Assembly: GCA_944333375.1 (NCBI GenBank)
Contig: CALVKX010000142.1
Span: 1-5,435, forward strand
Direction: 5' to 3'
Source of the DNA: an uncultured Eubacteriales bacterium
GTDB taxonomy: Bacteria; Bacillota_A; Clostridia; Christensenellales; Aristaeellaceae
DNA length: 5,435 nucleotides
Below the pieces are notes generated by a model. The model did no database searches and was not told the origin of the DNA. It worked only from the letters and a program-made list of their open reading frames with translations. Both the position numbers and the translations under genes were made by a program. Within the stretch, counting starts at the first letter, position 1, and every line of letters begins with the position of its first letter. Positions 1-5,181 of the stretch are shown here, piece by piece.

Positions 1-93
1 TTCACGATATACCCGCTTTCAGTTACTACAACCTGTCTGTCAGCCGTTGAATTGTTCCTTATCCCTCTTTATCTTGCGTCCGCCGGGCTTCTT
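1..93. other. Non-coding left edge, downstream of the acetyltransferase gene
   Basis: This stretch follows the stop codon of the minus-strand acetyltransferase. I see no gene start with a ribosome binding site on either strand. There is also no hairpin followed by a T-run in the minus direction, so the end of the ABC-F/acetyltransferase transcript is not defined within the window. Confidence 0.5.
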
Positions 94-735
94 TCATTTC
101 TCCAAAGGCGCGCAGTCAGCCATGATCTGAGGCAGGTTGCGCATGCTGTCGCGCTCCGTGATCTCTCGGATCACCCGGCAGGGCACGCCCGCGGCCAGGG
201 AGTTGGGTGGAATGTCGCGCGTGACCACGCTCCCCGCGCCGATGACGCATCCGTCCCCGATGGTCACGCCGCCGGTTACCACCACATTGGCCCCCAGCCA
301 CACGTTGTTGCCGATGACGACCGGCCGGGCATAGCACAGGTGCGCGGGGTTGCCGTCCGGGTCCCGCATCCTCCGCCGCTCGTCGGGCAGAAGCGGATGA
401 ACGGGCGTGACGATGGTCACGTTGGGCCCGAAGCTCACGTCGTCCCCGATGGTCACCCGCGCGTCATCCTGGATGGTGAGGTTGAAATTGCCGAAAAACC
501 GCCGGCCGATGGTCGTGTGGGTTCCGTAATGAAACTGAACCGGGCCCTGGATGAAGCTGTCCTCGCCCATGGCGCCTACAAGCTGCGAAAGCAGCTCCTC
601 CCGCGTCTGCACATCGTCCTCAAAGGTCTGATTGTAGCGCAGGCACAGGTTGTGCGCGCGCAGCTTGATATCCCGGAGCTCCTGCGCTCCGGGCCTGAAG
701 AGAATCCCTTGAAAGATGCGTTCTTCCTCCGTCAT
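94..735 (-). CDS. Maltose/galactoside-type sugar O-acetyltransferase (left-handed beta-helix)
   Basis: This 213-residue protein should transfer an acetyl group from acetyl-CoA to a sugar hydroxyl in the cytoplasm, as Maa and LacA do. Residues 1-55 look like the N-terminal helical Maa domain (EEERIFQG near the start, then LRAHNLCLRYNQT). Residues about 68-190 form the hexapeptide-repeat beta-helix, with the NFN of FGNFNLTI, the VTIGDDVSFGPNVTI segment, IGNNVWLGAN around 141-150, and the closing AAGVPCRVIREI. The family's catalytic histidine matches His113 in TPVHPL. The length is slightly above the usual 180-205 residues. The start is supported by AGGAGGG about 8 bases upstream, and the gene begins 18 bp after the ABC-F stop, so the two are almost certainly co-transcribed. 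The natural substrate of this family is often unclear. The N-terminal Maa domain argues against the Vat/chloramphenicol XAT subfamily, which shares the fold, but an antibiotic or cell-wall sugar substrate cannot be excluded. Confidence 0.93.
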   Translation of the reverse strand: MTEEERIFQGILFRPGAQELRDIKLRAHNLCLRYNQTFEDDVQTREELLSQLVGAMGEDSFIQGPVQFHYGTHTTIGRRFFGNFNLTIQDDARVTIGDDVSFGPNVTIVTPVHPLLPDERRRMRDPDGNPAHLCYARPVVIGNNVWLGANVVVTGGVTIGDGCVIGAGSVVTRDIPPNSLAAGVPCRVIREITERDSMRNLPQIMADCAPLEK

Positions 736-753
736 AATACCGCCCTCCTGTGT

Positions 754-2262
754 TCAACCATTGTAGCAGACCGGCCCCTTCGTTTCAAGCCGGACAGGCT
801 CGCGGGTGCAGACGTTTTCCAGAAAGCGCGCGTCGTGCTCCACCACCAGCAGCGTGGGCGCATAGCGGAGAATAAGGTCCTCCACCTGTCGGCGGCTGAG
901 CACATCAATGTAGTTCAGCGGCTCGTCCCATATGTAGAGATGCGCCGGCGTGCACAGGCTCCGGGCCAGCAGGAGCTTCTTTTTTTGCCCCTGGCTCAGT
1001 TCGCTCAAATCCCTGTCAAAGTGTTCCCGGCTCATATCCATGTTGCGCAGAATCGCCTTGAACAGCGTTTCATCCAGCCCGTTTTGGCGGATGAAGTCCC
1101 GCATGCCGCCGCAAAGCCCTTGCGCATCCTGCGGCACGTAGGACACCACCAGCCCGGCGGCGACGCTCACCGTTCCCTCCAGCGCTCCGCCTTCGCCGCA
1201 CAAAGCCCTGAGCACGCTGCTTTTACCCGCCCCGTTGGAACCGGTCAGCGCCACGCGGTCGCCCCGGCGGATGTCAAAGCGGATTCCCTCGCATACCGTG
1301 CGGCCATCATAGCGCACCGCGCCGTCCTCCACGCGCACCAGCGTCTCCTTGGGATGCCGTAGCACCGTGAGACGCAGTTCGCCCACGCGCTCCACATTGC
1401 CCAGCAGGCCGCGTTTCTCCTCCACGGCGCGCTCACGGCGCCGCAGCGTGGAGGTGGCGCGCTTCATCATGGCCGCGCTTCGCGCGCCCACATAACCCCG
1501 GTCCACCGCCGCCGTTTCGCTGGACGAAACATGGAACTTGCCCTTTTCACAGCGGTCGCTCCACTGTGCGGCGCGGCGGGCGCTTTCCTCCAGGCGGGCA
1601 ATGTCGCGCCTGAGATCCTCATTGTGCTTTTCCTCCCAGGCGTTCTGCCGGTCGAAGCGCTCCTGCCAGGCGTCGTAATCGCCCTGCATCACCCAGGCGT
1701 CGCTTCGGTTGAGCGCCAGCACATGGTCCACGCAGCTGTTGAGAAAGGCGCGGTCATGGCTGACGAGCAGAAAGCCGTCCTTTTTTCGCAGGTATTGCGC
1801 CACCAGCCGGCGGCCATGCAGGTCCAGGTGATTGGTCGGCTCGTCGATGAGCGGATAGGCGTCCTCGCGCGCAAACAGCGCGCTCAAAAGCGCCTTGGTC
1901 TGTTCCCCCTTGCTCAGCGTCTGGAAGGGGCGCTCCAGCGCGTCCTCCCTCACGCCCAGCAGTTTTATTTCTCGCACGATACGCCACTCCTGCGTCCCCG
2001 AGGCCGCCTGTCTGAGCACCTCCAGAACCGGCAGCGAAGCGTCGGCCACCTCAAAGGGATAATAGACCGTCTCCAGCGGCAGGCCGATGGTCCCCTGGAA
2101 GGGGAGGCGTCCCTCCAACAGGCGAAGCAGCGTGGTCTTTCCACGCCCGTTCCGGCCGATCAGCCCCAGCCGCCAGCCGGTATCGAGATTCAGGTTCAGA
2201 TGTTCAAAAACGGGCTCCGCGCCCGGATAGGCAAATGTAAGATCCCGAATGGACAGCTGCAT
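754..2262 (-). CDS. ABC-F ATPase, Lsa-like ribosomal protection type
   Basis: This is a 502-residue soluble protein with two ABC ATPase domains and no membrane segments, the ABC-F architecture. Such proteins bind the ribosomal E site and, in the resistance subgroup, displace lincosamide, pleuromutilin and streptogramin A drugs. Domain 1 has Walker A GRNGRGKT (36-43), signature LSKGEQ (116-121), Walker B DEPTNHLD (140-147) and switch His169. Domain 2 has Walker A GSNGAGKS (341-348), signature LSQGQ (422-426), Walker B DEPLNYID (446-453) and His476. The charged linker at about 190-310 contains VDRGYVGARSAAMMKR. This stretch and WDEPLNYIDVLSR resemble what I remember of Lsa-type proteins rather than housekeeping EttA or Uup. 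The start at 2262 is chosen because the ABC fold begins immediately (MQLSIRDLTFAYPG) and AAAAGG lies 5 bases upstream. A frame-open GTG at 2379 would add 39 residues unlike the family. The gene has its own promoter and a structured leader. Actual resistance is an inference: many chromosomal Lsa-like proteins are untested. Confidence 0.92.
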   Translation of the reverse strand: MQLSIRDLTFAYPGAEPVFEHLNLNLDTGWRLGLIGRNGRGKTTLLRLLEGRLPFQGTIGLPLETVYYPFEVADASLPVLEVLRQAASGTQEWRIVREIKLLGVREDALERPFQTLSKGEQTKALLSALFAREDAYPLIDEPTNHLDLHGRRLVAQYLRKKDGFLLVSHDRAFLNSCVDHVLALNRSDAWVMQGDYDAWQERFDRQNAWEEKHNEDLRRDIARLEESARRAAQWSDRCEKGKFHVSSSETAAVDRGYVGARSAAMMKRATSTLRRRERAVEEKRGLLGNVERVGELRLTVLRHPKETLVRVEDGAVRYDGRTVCEGIRFDIRRGDRVALTGSNGAGKSSVLRALCGEGGALEGTVSVAAGLVVSYVPQDAQGLCGGMRDFIRQNGLDETLFKAILRNMDMSREHFDRDLSELSQGQKKKLLLARSLCTPAHLYIWDEPLNYIDVLSRRQVEDLILRYAPTLLVVEHDARFLENVCTREPVRLETKGPVCYNG

Positions 2263-2296
2263 ACGCACCTTTTCCTTTCCGGCGGGGAAGACAAAG

Positions 2297-2331
2297 GAGC
2301 GCAGCAAAAAAGGAGCCTTTCGGCTGCGCCC
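2297..2331 (-). repeat. Leader stem-loop carrying a T6 tract in its loop
   Basis: In the minus direction GGGCGCAGC (2331-2323) pairs with GCTGCGCTC (2305-2297), giving 9 bp with one G-U. The 17-base loop includes CCTTTTTT. An alternative small hairpin, AGCC-GAAA-GGCT (2325-2314), ends just before the T6 and would resemble a weak intrinsic terminator. The two cannot form together, so this may be a switch between a terminator and an antiterminator. The 4-bp stem is short for a strong terminator. Confidence 0.45.
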
Positions 2332-2350
2332 GTCTGCCATGGCAAAGCTG

Positions 2351-2368
2351 TCCCCGCCTGCGCGGGAA
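2351..2368 (-). repeat. 7-bp hairpin with GCAG tetraloop in the ABC-F leader
   Basis: In the minus direction TTCCCGC (2368-2362) pairs with GCGGGGA (2357-2351) across loop GCAG, including one G-U pair. It is not followed by a T-run, so it is not a terminator by itself. It is one of the competing pairings of the leader. Confidence 0.6.
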
Positions 2369-2419
2369 CCCGCTTGCACCTTCCCCGCCCATCAAAGCAC
2401 GAACGGGTTTTTGGCAGAC

Positions 2420-2431
2420 TTATTTGCGCAT
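2420..2431 (-). CDS. Possible 3-codon leader ORF (Met-Arg-Lys-stop)
   Basis: ATG CGC AAA TAA lies about 30 bases downstream of the predicted transcription start. It is preceded by GGGAG at 2444-2440 with an 8-base spacer, a good ribosome binding site. Very short leader peptides on which drug-bound ribosomes stall are known for several resistance genes, including ABC-F genes. The GGGAG region (AAAGGGAGC) can also pair with GCTCCTTTT at 2315-2307. A 3-codon ORF behind a purine-rich tract can arise by chance in a leader of this size, so this is a candidate only. Confidence 0.35.
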   Translation of the reverse strand: MRK

Positions 2432-2465
2432 CCTTTCAGCTCCCTTTCCTTATGATGACGCGGTC

Positions 2466-2494
2466 ATTATATCATGTCGCGGACCGCGTGTCAA
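2466..2494 (-). promoter_or_regulatory. Perfect consensus sigma-A promoter of the ABC-F/acetyltransferase unit
   Basis: On the minus strand TTGACA (2494-2489) and TATAAT (2471-2466) are separated by exactly 17 bases, a full match to the vegetative consensus. The predicted start is near 2459. The -35 box overlaps the TGA stop codon of the upstream membrane protein gene. A full-consensus promoter implies strong constitutive initiation, which fits control acting later, in the leader RNA. Confidence 0.88.
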
Positions 2495-3732
2495 AACGCG
2501 TTGGTGCTGGTCAGCAGATAATGCAGGTAGTACACCGAGGAATACGCGTGCCACAGAAACAGCCCGCCCACCGCGGCGTAGCCCGGCCCGCGCACGGTTC
2601 GCAGCGCGCCCGCACTGACATCCGCGGGGAAGGTGCGCAGAAACACGCCCGTCATCACCACCCACAGGAAATACGAGCTGCTGTTGGCCGCCCAGGTGAA
2701 GTTGCCGTGTCCCTCGCGCATGCCCGTCTCGCGGAAGGCCATGGCCTCCAGCACGCTGAAGGCTGTCATGAGCAGCGCCAGCACCACCAGCCGGTCCTTG
2801 AACATGCCCTTGCGGTAGCAGACGATCACGGCCATGAGCGGGCAGGCGGACATCATCAGCGTGTTACGCACGGCCACCCAGGCCGTTTCCGCCGTGATGC
2901 CGATCTCCACGCCGCTGGTGAACTCCACCACCACGCCCGTATAATACAGGTAGCTCAGCAGGAAATACCCCACCGAGGGCAGAAACGCCAGCACGATCTG
3001 TCCGAAGTAGCGCCACTGGCGCGGGCGGCGCAGCACCTCCGCCAGGTACATCACAAACGCGGCGGGCAGCAGCGCCTGCATGAACGTGGGCTTGCACGCC
3101 ACGCTGCCCATGCACAGCACCGCCAGCACCGCAATCTTCCACCAGGGCAGCAGCACTCGCTCATTCCCCGCCTCCGCCTGCCGCTCAAACGCGTACCAGC
3201 AGTGCGCCAGCCAGGGCATCACCAGCATCATGGCCGCCGTCACGGTCTGCTGGGTGGGGTTGTGCCAGACGTTTGGAGAGCCCACGCCGCGATACACCGC
3301 GTCGGAAACCGACATGACCAGCACGCCCGTCACGATCATGAGAAACGCGCTCAGCCCCAGTACCGTCCAACGGCTGCCCCCCTCGCCCGCCATCGCTCCC
3401 ACCAGCCAGTACGTCAGCAGGAAGGTGATCCCCTTGCACAGCGCGCATACGCTTGCGGCGGCATAGCCCAGGGGCATGCCCAGCTGATAGAGCGCGCTGA
3501 CGGCGATGTGCCACAGGGGGTAGGACAGGCGGCTGGTAATGGAGTGCAGGTCGGCAAAGTCAAACTCGCTGGCAATCGTCGCGTGAATGAAAAGATCGGC
3601 GTTTTCATAGGAAAACTCGCGCAGGAACATGAAAAAGGAACTCACAAGCACCAGCGCCAGCGCGATGAGCACGGGCGCGCCAAGCATCTGTTTCCATATT
3701 TTTTTCCCGGATACCACGGGGTCATATGTCAT
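2491..3732 (-). CDS. Polytopic membrane protein with GT-C glycosyltransferase-like layout, function unknown
   Basis: This is a 413-residue integral membrane protein with about 11-12 hydrophobic segments, near residues 19-37, 71-87, 93-112, 124-143, 164-182, 198-213, 216-233, 243-264, 285-303, 314-333, 348-366 and 384-405. After the first segment comes a loop with acidic residues (REFSYENADLFIH, 38-50) and then SYPLWHIAVSALYQLG (70-85). That order resembles GT-C enzymes, which use a polyprenyl-linked sugar and hold a catalytic acid in the first outside loop. Other notable stretches are GSPNVWHNPTQQT (151-163) and EGHGNFTWAANSSSYF (340-355). I cannot name the family. The start at 3732 is chosen because AAGGAG lies 9 bases upstream; the reading frame stays open 73 codons further back, but only through the end of the preceding gene. 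It begins 34 bp after the amidotransferase stop, so the two are probably one operon involved in glycan assembly. A flippase-like or polymerase-like role is an alternative. Confidence 0.85.
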   Translation of the reverse strand: MTYDPVVSGKKIWKQMLGAPVLIALALVLVSSFFMFLREFSYENADLFIHATIASEFDFADLHSITSRLSYPLWHIAVSALYQLGMPLGYAAASVCALCKGITFLLTYWLVGAMAGEGGSRWTVLGLSAFLMIVTGVLVMSVSDAVYRGVGSPNVWHNPTQQTVTAAMMLVMPWLAHCWYAFERQAEAGNERVLLPWWKIAVLAVLCMGSVACKPTFMQALLPAAFVMYLAEVLRRPRQWRYFGQIVLAFLPSVGYFLLSYLYYTGVVVEFTSGVEIGITAETAWVAVRNTLMMSACPLMAVIVCYRKGMFKDRLVVLALLMTAFSVLEAMAFRETGMREGHGNFTWAANSSSYFLWVVMTGVFLRTFPADVSAGALRTVRGPGYAAVGGLFLWHAYSSVYYLHYLLTSTNAF

Positions 3733-3750
3733 CGGCAGTATCTCCTTACT

Positions 3751-3765
3751 CGGGGCCGGGCCCCG
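3751..3765 (-). repeat. GC-rich intercistronic hairpin
   Basis: CGGGGC (3751-3756) and GCCCCG (3760-3765) form a 6-bp stem with a 3-base loop. It lies between the stop of the amidotransferase gene and the AAGGAG ribosome binding site of the membrane protein gene. No T-run follows in the direction of transcription, so it is not an intrinsic terminator. It might affect mRNA stability or the relative translation of the two genes. Confidence 0.5.
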
Positions 3766-3766
3766 T

Positions 3767-4912
3767 TCAGCCTTTCGCGGTGTAGCGGCGCTGCTTGATG
3801 CGGTCCAGCCCCTTCTGCCCCAGCACGCGCCGCGCAAGATCAAAGAGCTTCTGCTGGGAGAAATAGGCGTCGTCCGGCGTGGGCGGAGCGCTGAGGTTAC
3901 GCTGCCACTGGGCGGGGTCGATGTCCAGCTTCTTGAGGATGTAGCTTTCATCCTCCTTTTGCTGCTCGGGAGGATAGGGCGGTTTCTCCAGCTCCAAAAG
4001 CGCCTCCTCCCGGCTCATCTCGCCGTTGAGGACCAGGCAGCTCAGGTGCGCCCGGCGCTTGTCGTAGCCGAACTTGCGGGGCAGATAGACGCTCTGGAAG
4101 TACTTGGTGAACCGGCTTTCAAAGTGCTTGCCGCCGTAATACTCCCAGCCGAACTCGCGTGAAAGGGTTTCGATGGCTTCCTTTTTGCTGTAGGGCACGT
4201 AATTGAGGAGGTTGATCTTGGTGACGCCCGGCAGGCCCATCCACGCCTCCCACAGCGACAGGACGGGGTACTTCCTGAGGCTCTTGCCCCGGCCGTGTTT
4301 GCGATAGATGCTCCTGAGGTGCCAGGCGTCGCGGTAGGAATGTTGGAGGCTGAAGGGCGCCGAGGCGCCTTCGGTGGCGATGTTGCTGCCGTTTAAAATA
4401 TATCTGACCCTGTATTTGCGCGCCATCTGATAAATGGCCGCACAGAACAGATGATCCTGGGGCACGTCCAGATTGGCCACACCGCTGAGCAGATAGGCGC
4501 GCTGCAATTCCTTCATCGTGGGCCAGTCCATCACATAGGTATGAAGCTGCACGTTGAGCTTCTGGCACATCTTCTCGATGTTGCGCACGGCCACCTCGCT
4601 GTTCCAGCCGCTGTCCACGTGCACGGCCAGCACGCGCAGGCCCAGCCGGCTCGCCAGATAGAGCATGTAGGCGCTGTCCACGCCGCCCGAGAGGCCCAGG
4701 ATGCAGTCGTAATCAAGGTCTTTGCTGCGCTCCTTCATCACCCGCACGGTGCGCTCCAGCTCCTTCTCGCTCGCGCCGGGGCGGTAGCCGCTTTGCGAGC
4801 GCACCTCCTCATAGCGCATGCAGAAGGAGCAGACCCCGTCCTCGTCAAAGGTGAGCTCGGGATCGGTGGAGTCCATCACGCACCGCGTGCAAATCCTGTA
4901 GTCCTGCGCCAT
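3767..4912 (-). CDS. N-acetyl sugar amidotransferase (WbpG/PseA-type PP-loop enzyme)
   Basis: This 381-residue cytoplasmic enzyme belongs to the family that converts an acetamido group on a nucleotide-linked sugar into an acetamidino group, using ATP to activate the amide. The N-terminus has two cysteine pairs, CTRC (Cys8, Cys11) and CSFC (Cys28, Cys31), probably a zinc site, flanking MDSTDPELTFDEDGVC. The PP-loop LGLSGGVDSAY (72-82) binds ATP. Further family-typical stretches are VHVDSGWNSEVAV (98-109), LNGSNIATEG (173-182) and NYVPYSKKEAIETL (237-250), with GKHFESRFTKYFQ following at 261-273. Full length fits the family. The start at 4912 is chosen for GGAGG 8 bases upstream and for the motif beginning at residue 6; the ATG at 4951 lies in the promoter -10 region. 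In Pseudomonas, WbpG works with HisH2 and HisF2, which supply ammonia from glutamine; neither is present here. It is the first gene of a two-gene operon with the membrane protein downstream. Confidence 0.92.
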   Translation of the reverse strand: MAQDYRICTRCVMDSTDPELTFDEDGVCSFCMRYEEVRSQSGYRPGASEKELERTVRVMKERSKDLDYDCILGLSGGVDSAYMLYLASRLGLRVLAVHVDSGWNSEVAVRNIEKMCQKLNVQLHTYVMDWPTMKELQRAYLLSGVANLDVPQDHLFCAAIYQMARKYRVRYILNGSNIATEGASAPFSLQHSYRDAWHLRSIYRKHGRGKSLRKYPVLSLWEAWMGLPGVTKINLLNYVPYSKKEAIETLSREFGWEYYGGKHFESRFTKYFQSVYLPRKFGYDKRRAHLSCLVLNGEMSREEALLELEKPPYPPEQQKEDESYILKKLDIDPAQWQRNLSAPPTPDDAYFSQQKLFDLARRVLGQKGLDRIKQRRYTAKG

Positions 4913-4946
4913 ATCCGCGCCCTCCCCGCATAGCTTCATCCCGTGT

Positions 4947-4976
4947 ATCATATCATTCCCGGCCCGGCGGTGTCAA
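4947..4976 (-). promoter_or_regulatory. Sigma-A promoter of the amidotransferase operon
   Basis: On the minus strand TTGACA (4976-4971) and TATGAT (4952-4947) are 18 bases apart. The predicted start near 4940 gives a leader of about 28 bases that contains the GGAGG of the amidotransferase gene. This placement also rules out the longer ATG at 4951. Confidence 0.75.
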
Positions 4977-4983
4977 TCGCGGG

Positions 4984-4999
4984 GAACGCCCGGGCGTTC
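4984..4999. promoter_or_regulatory. 16-bp perfect palindrome between divergent promoters, possible operator
   Basis: GAACGCCCGGGCGTTC is a perfect dyad. It sits 7 bp upstream of the minus promoter -35 box and 48 bp before the plus promoter -35 box. The position suits a dimeric DNA-binding regulator acting on the amidotransferase operon, perhaps on both units. No regulator gene is in the window. It is not followed by a convincing T-run, so a terminator is unlikely. Confidence 0.45.
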
Positions 5000-5047
5000 T
5001 TTCCGCAATCTTAGCGCCGCAAGTGCCCGCGGGTCCTTTTCTGCCTA

Positions 5048-5076
5048 TTTACATGAGATGTGATTTGCGATATAAT
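5048..5076 (+). promoter_or_regulatory. Sigma-A promoter of the solute-binding protein gene
   Basis: TTTACA (5048-5053) and TATAAT (5071-5076) are separated by 17 bases, one mismatch from full consensus. The predicted start near 5083 leaves a leader of about 99 bases. An imperfect dyad, TTACAT-GAG-ATGTGA (5049-5063), overlaps the -35 box and spacer and could be a repressor site. Confidence 0.82.
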
Positions 5077-5181
5077 GAGGGAGCAAGATGTGACCGTTTC
5101 TGCAACAATCCTGTCATGGAACCATCCGCTGGCGGAGCAGCCGGCGATGAGTATAAAACCAAACAAGGAGGAACCCCGTCT

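Larger units (their letters stand above)
2281..2389 (-). repeat. 10-bp perfect inverted repeat in the ABC-F leader
   Basis: The minus-strand sequence GGCGGGGAAG (2389-2380) is exactly complementary to CTTCCCCGCC (2290-2281). The arms are 89 bases apart and enclose two smaller hairpins. The 3' arm abuts the purine-rich ribosome binding site of the ABC-F gene. The pairing would compete with the internal hairpin at 2351-2368, because segments 1 and 3 share GGCGGGGA. Confidence 0.6.
2263..2460 (-). promoter_or_regulatory. Structured mRNA leader of the ABC-F gene, candidate attenuator
   Basis: Transcription from the promoter just upstream would give a leader of about 200 nt. In order it holds a possible 3-codon ORF (2431-2420), segment 1 GGCGGGGAAG (2389-2380), segment 2 TTCCCGC (2368-2362), segment 3 GGCGGGGA (2358-2351), a GCGCAGC/GCTGCGC stem enclosing CCTTTTTT (2313-2306), and segment 4 CTTCCCCGCC (2290-2281) next to the ribosome binding site. 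Segment 2 pairs with 3. Segment 4 pairs perfectly with 1 (10 bp) or 3 (8 bp), so the pairings exclude one another. CCUUUUUU can also pair with the GGAAAAGG that includes the ABC-F Shine-Dalgarno. Leaders with short ORFs and attenuators are established for several resistance ABC-F genes. Control here is inferred from pairing by eye, with no folding energies. Confidence 0.55.

Noticed and set aside
52..1362. Long plus-strand open frame of 436 codons
   Set aside because: It is antisense to the acetyltransferase and ABC-F genes, is rich in His, Arg and Pro, has no recognisable motifs, and is a typical shadow of GC-rich coding sequence.
2263..2379. 39-residue N-terminal extension of the ABC-F protein from a GTG at 2379
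   Set aside because: The ABC fold starts at the ATG at 2262, which has its own ribosome binding site, and the extension overlaps the structured leader.
1531..3798. Plus-strand open frame of 755 codons
   Set aside because: It runs across the ABC-F gene, the leader and the membrane protein gene on the opposite strand. Its low-complexity His/Gln/Arg composition and lack of any domain mark it as a shadow frame.
3733..3951. 73-residue extension of the membrane protein
   Set aside because: It overlaps the end of the amidotransferase gene in another frame and reads as low-complexity Ser/Arg/Pro. The ATG at 3732 has AAGGAG and leads straight into the first membrane segment.
4913..4951. 13-residue extension of the amidotransferase from an ATG at 4951
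   Set aside because: That ATG falls within the promoter -10 region, upstream of the predicted transcription start, and the ATG at 4912 has a GGAGG.
5088..5093. ATG-TGA minimal start-stop ORF in the solute-binding protein leader
   Set aside because: Its purine-rich upstream sequence lies at or before the predicted transcription start, so it would not be translated efficiently.
5116..5181. 22-residue in-frame extension of the solute-binding protein
   Set aside because: It has no ribosome binding site and would place a hydrophilic segment before a clear signal peptide that has AAGGAGG upstream.
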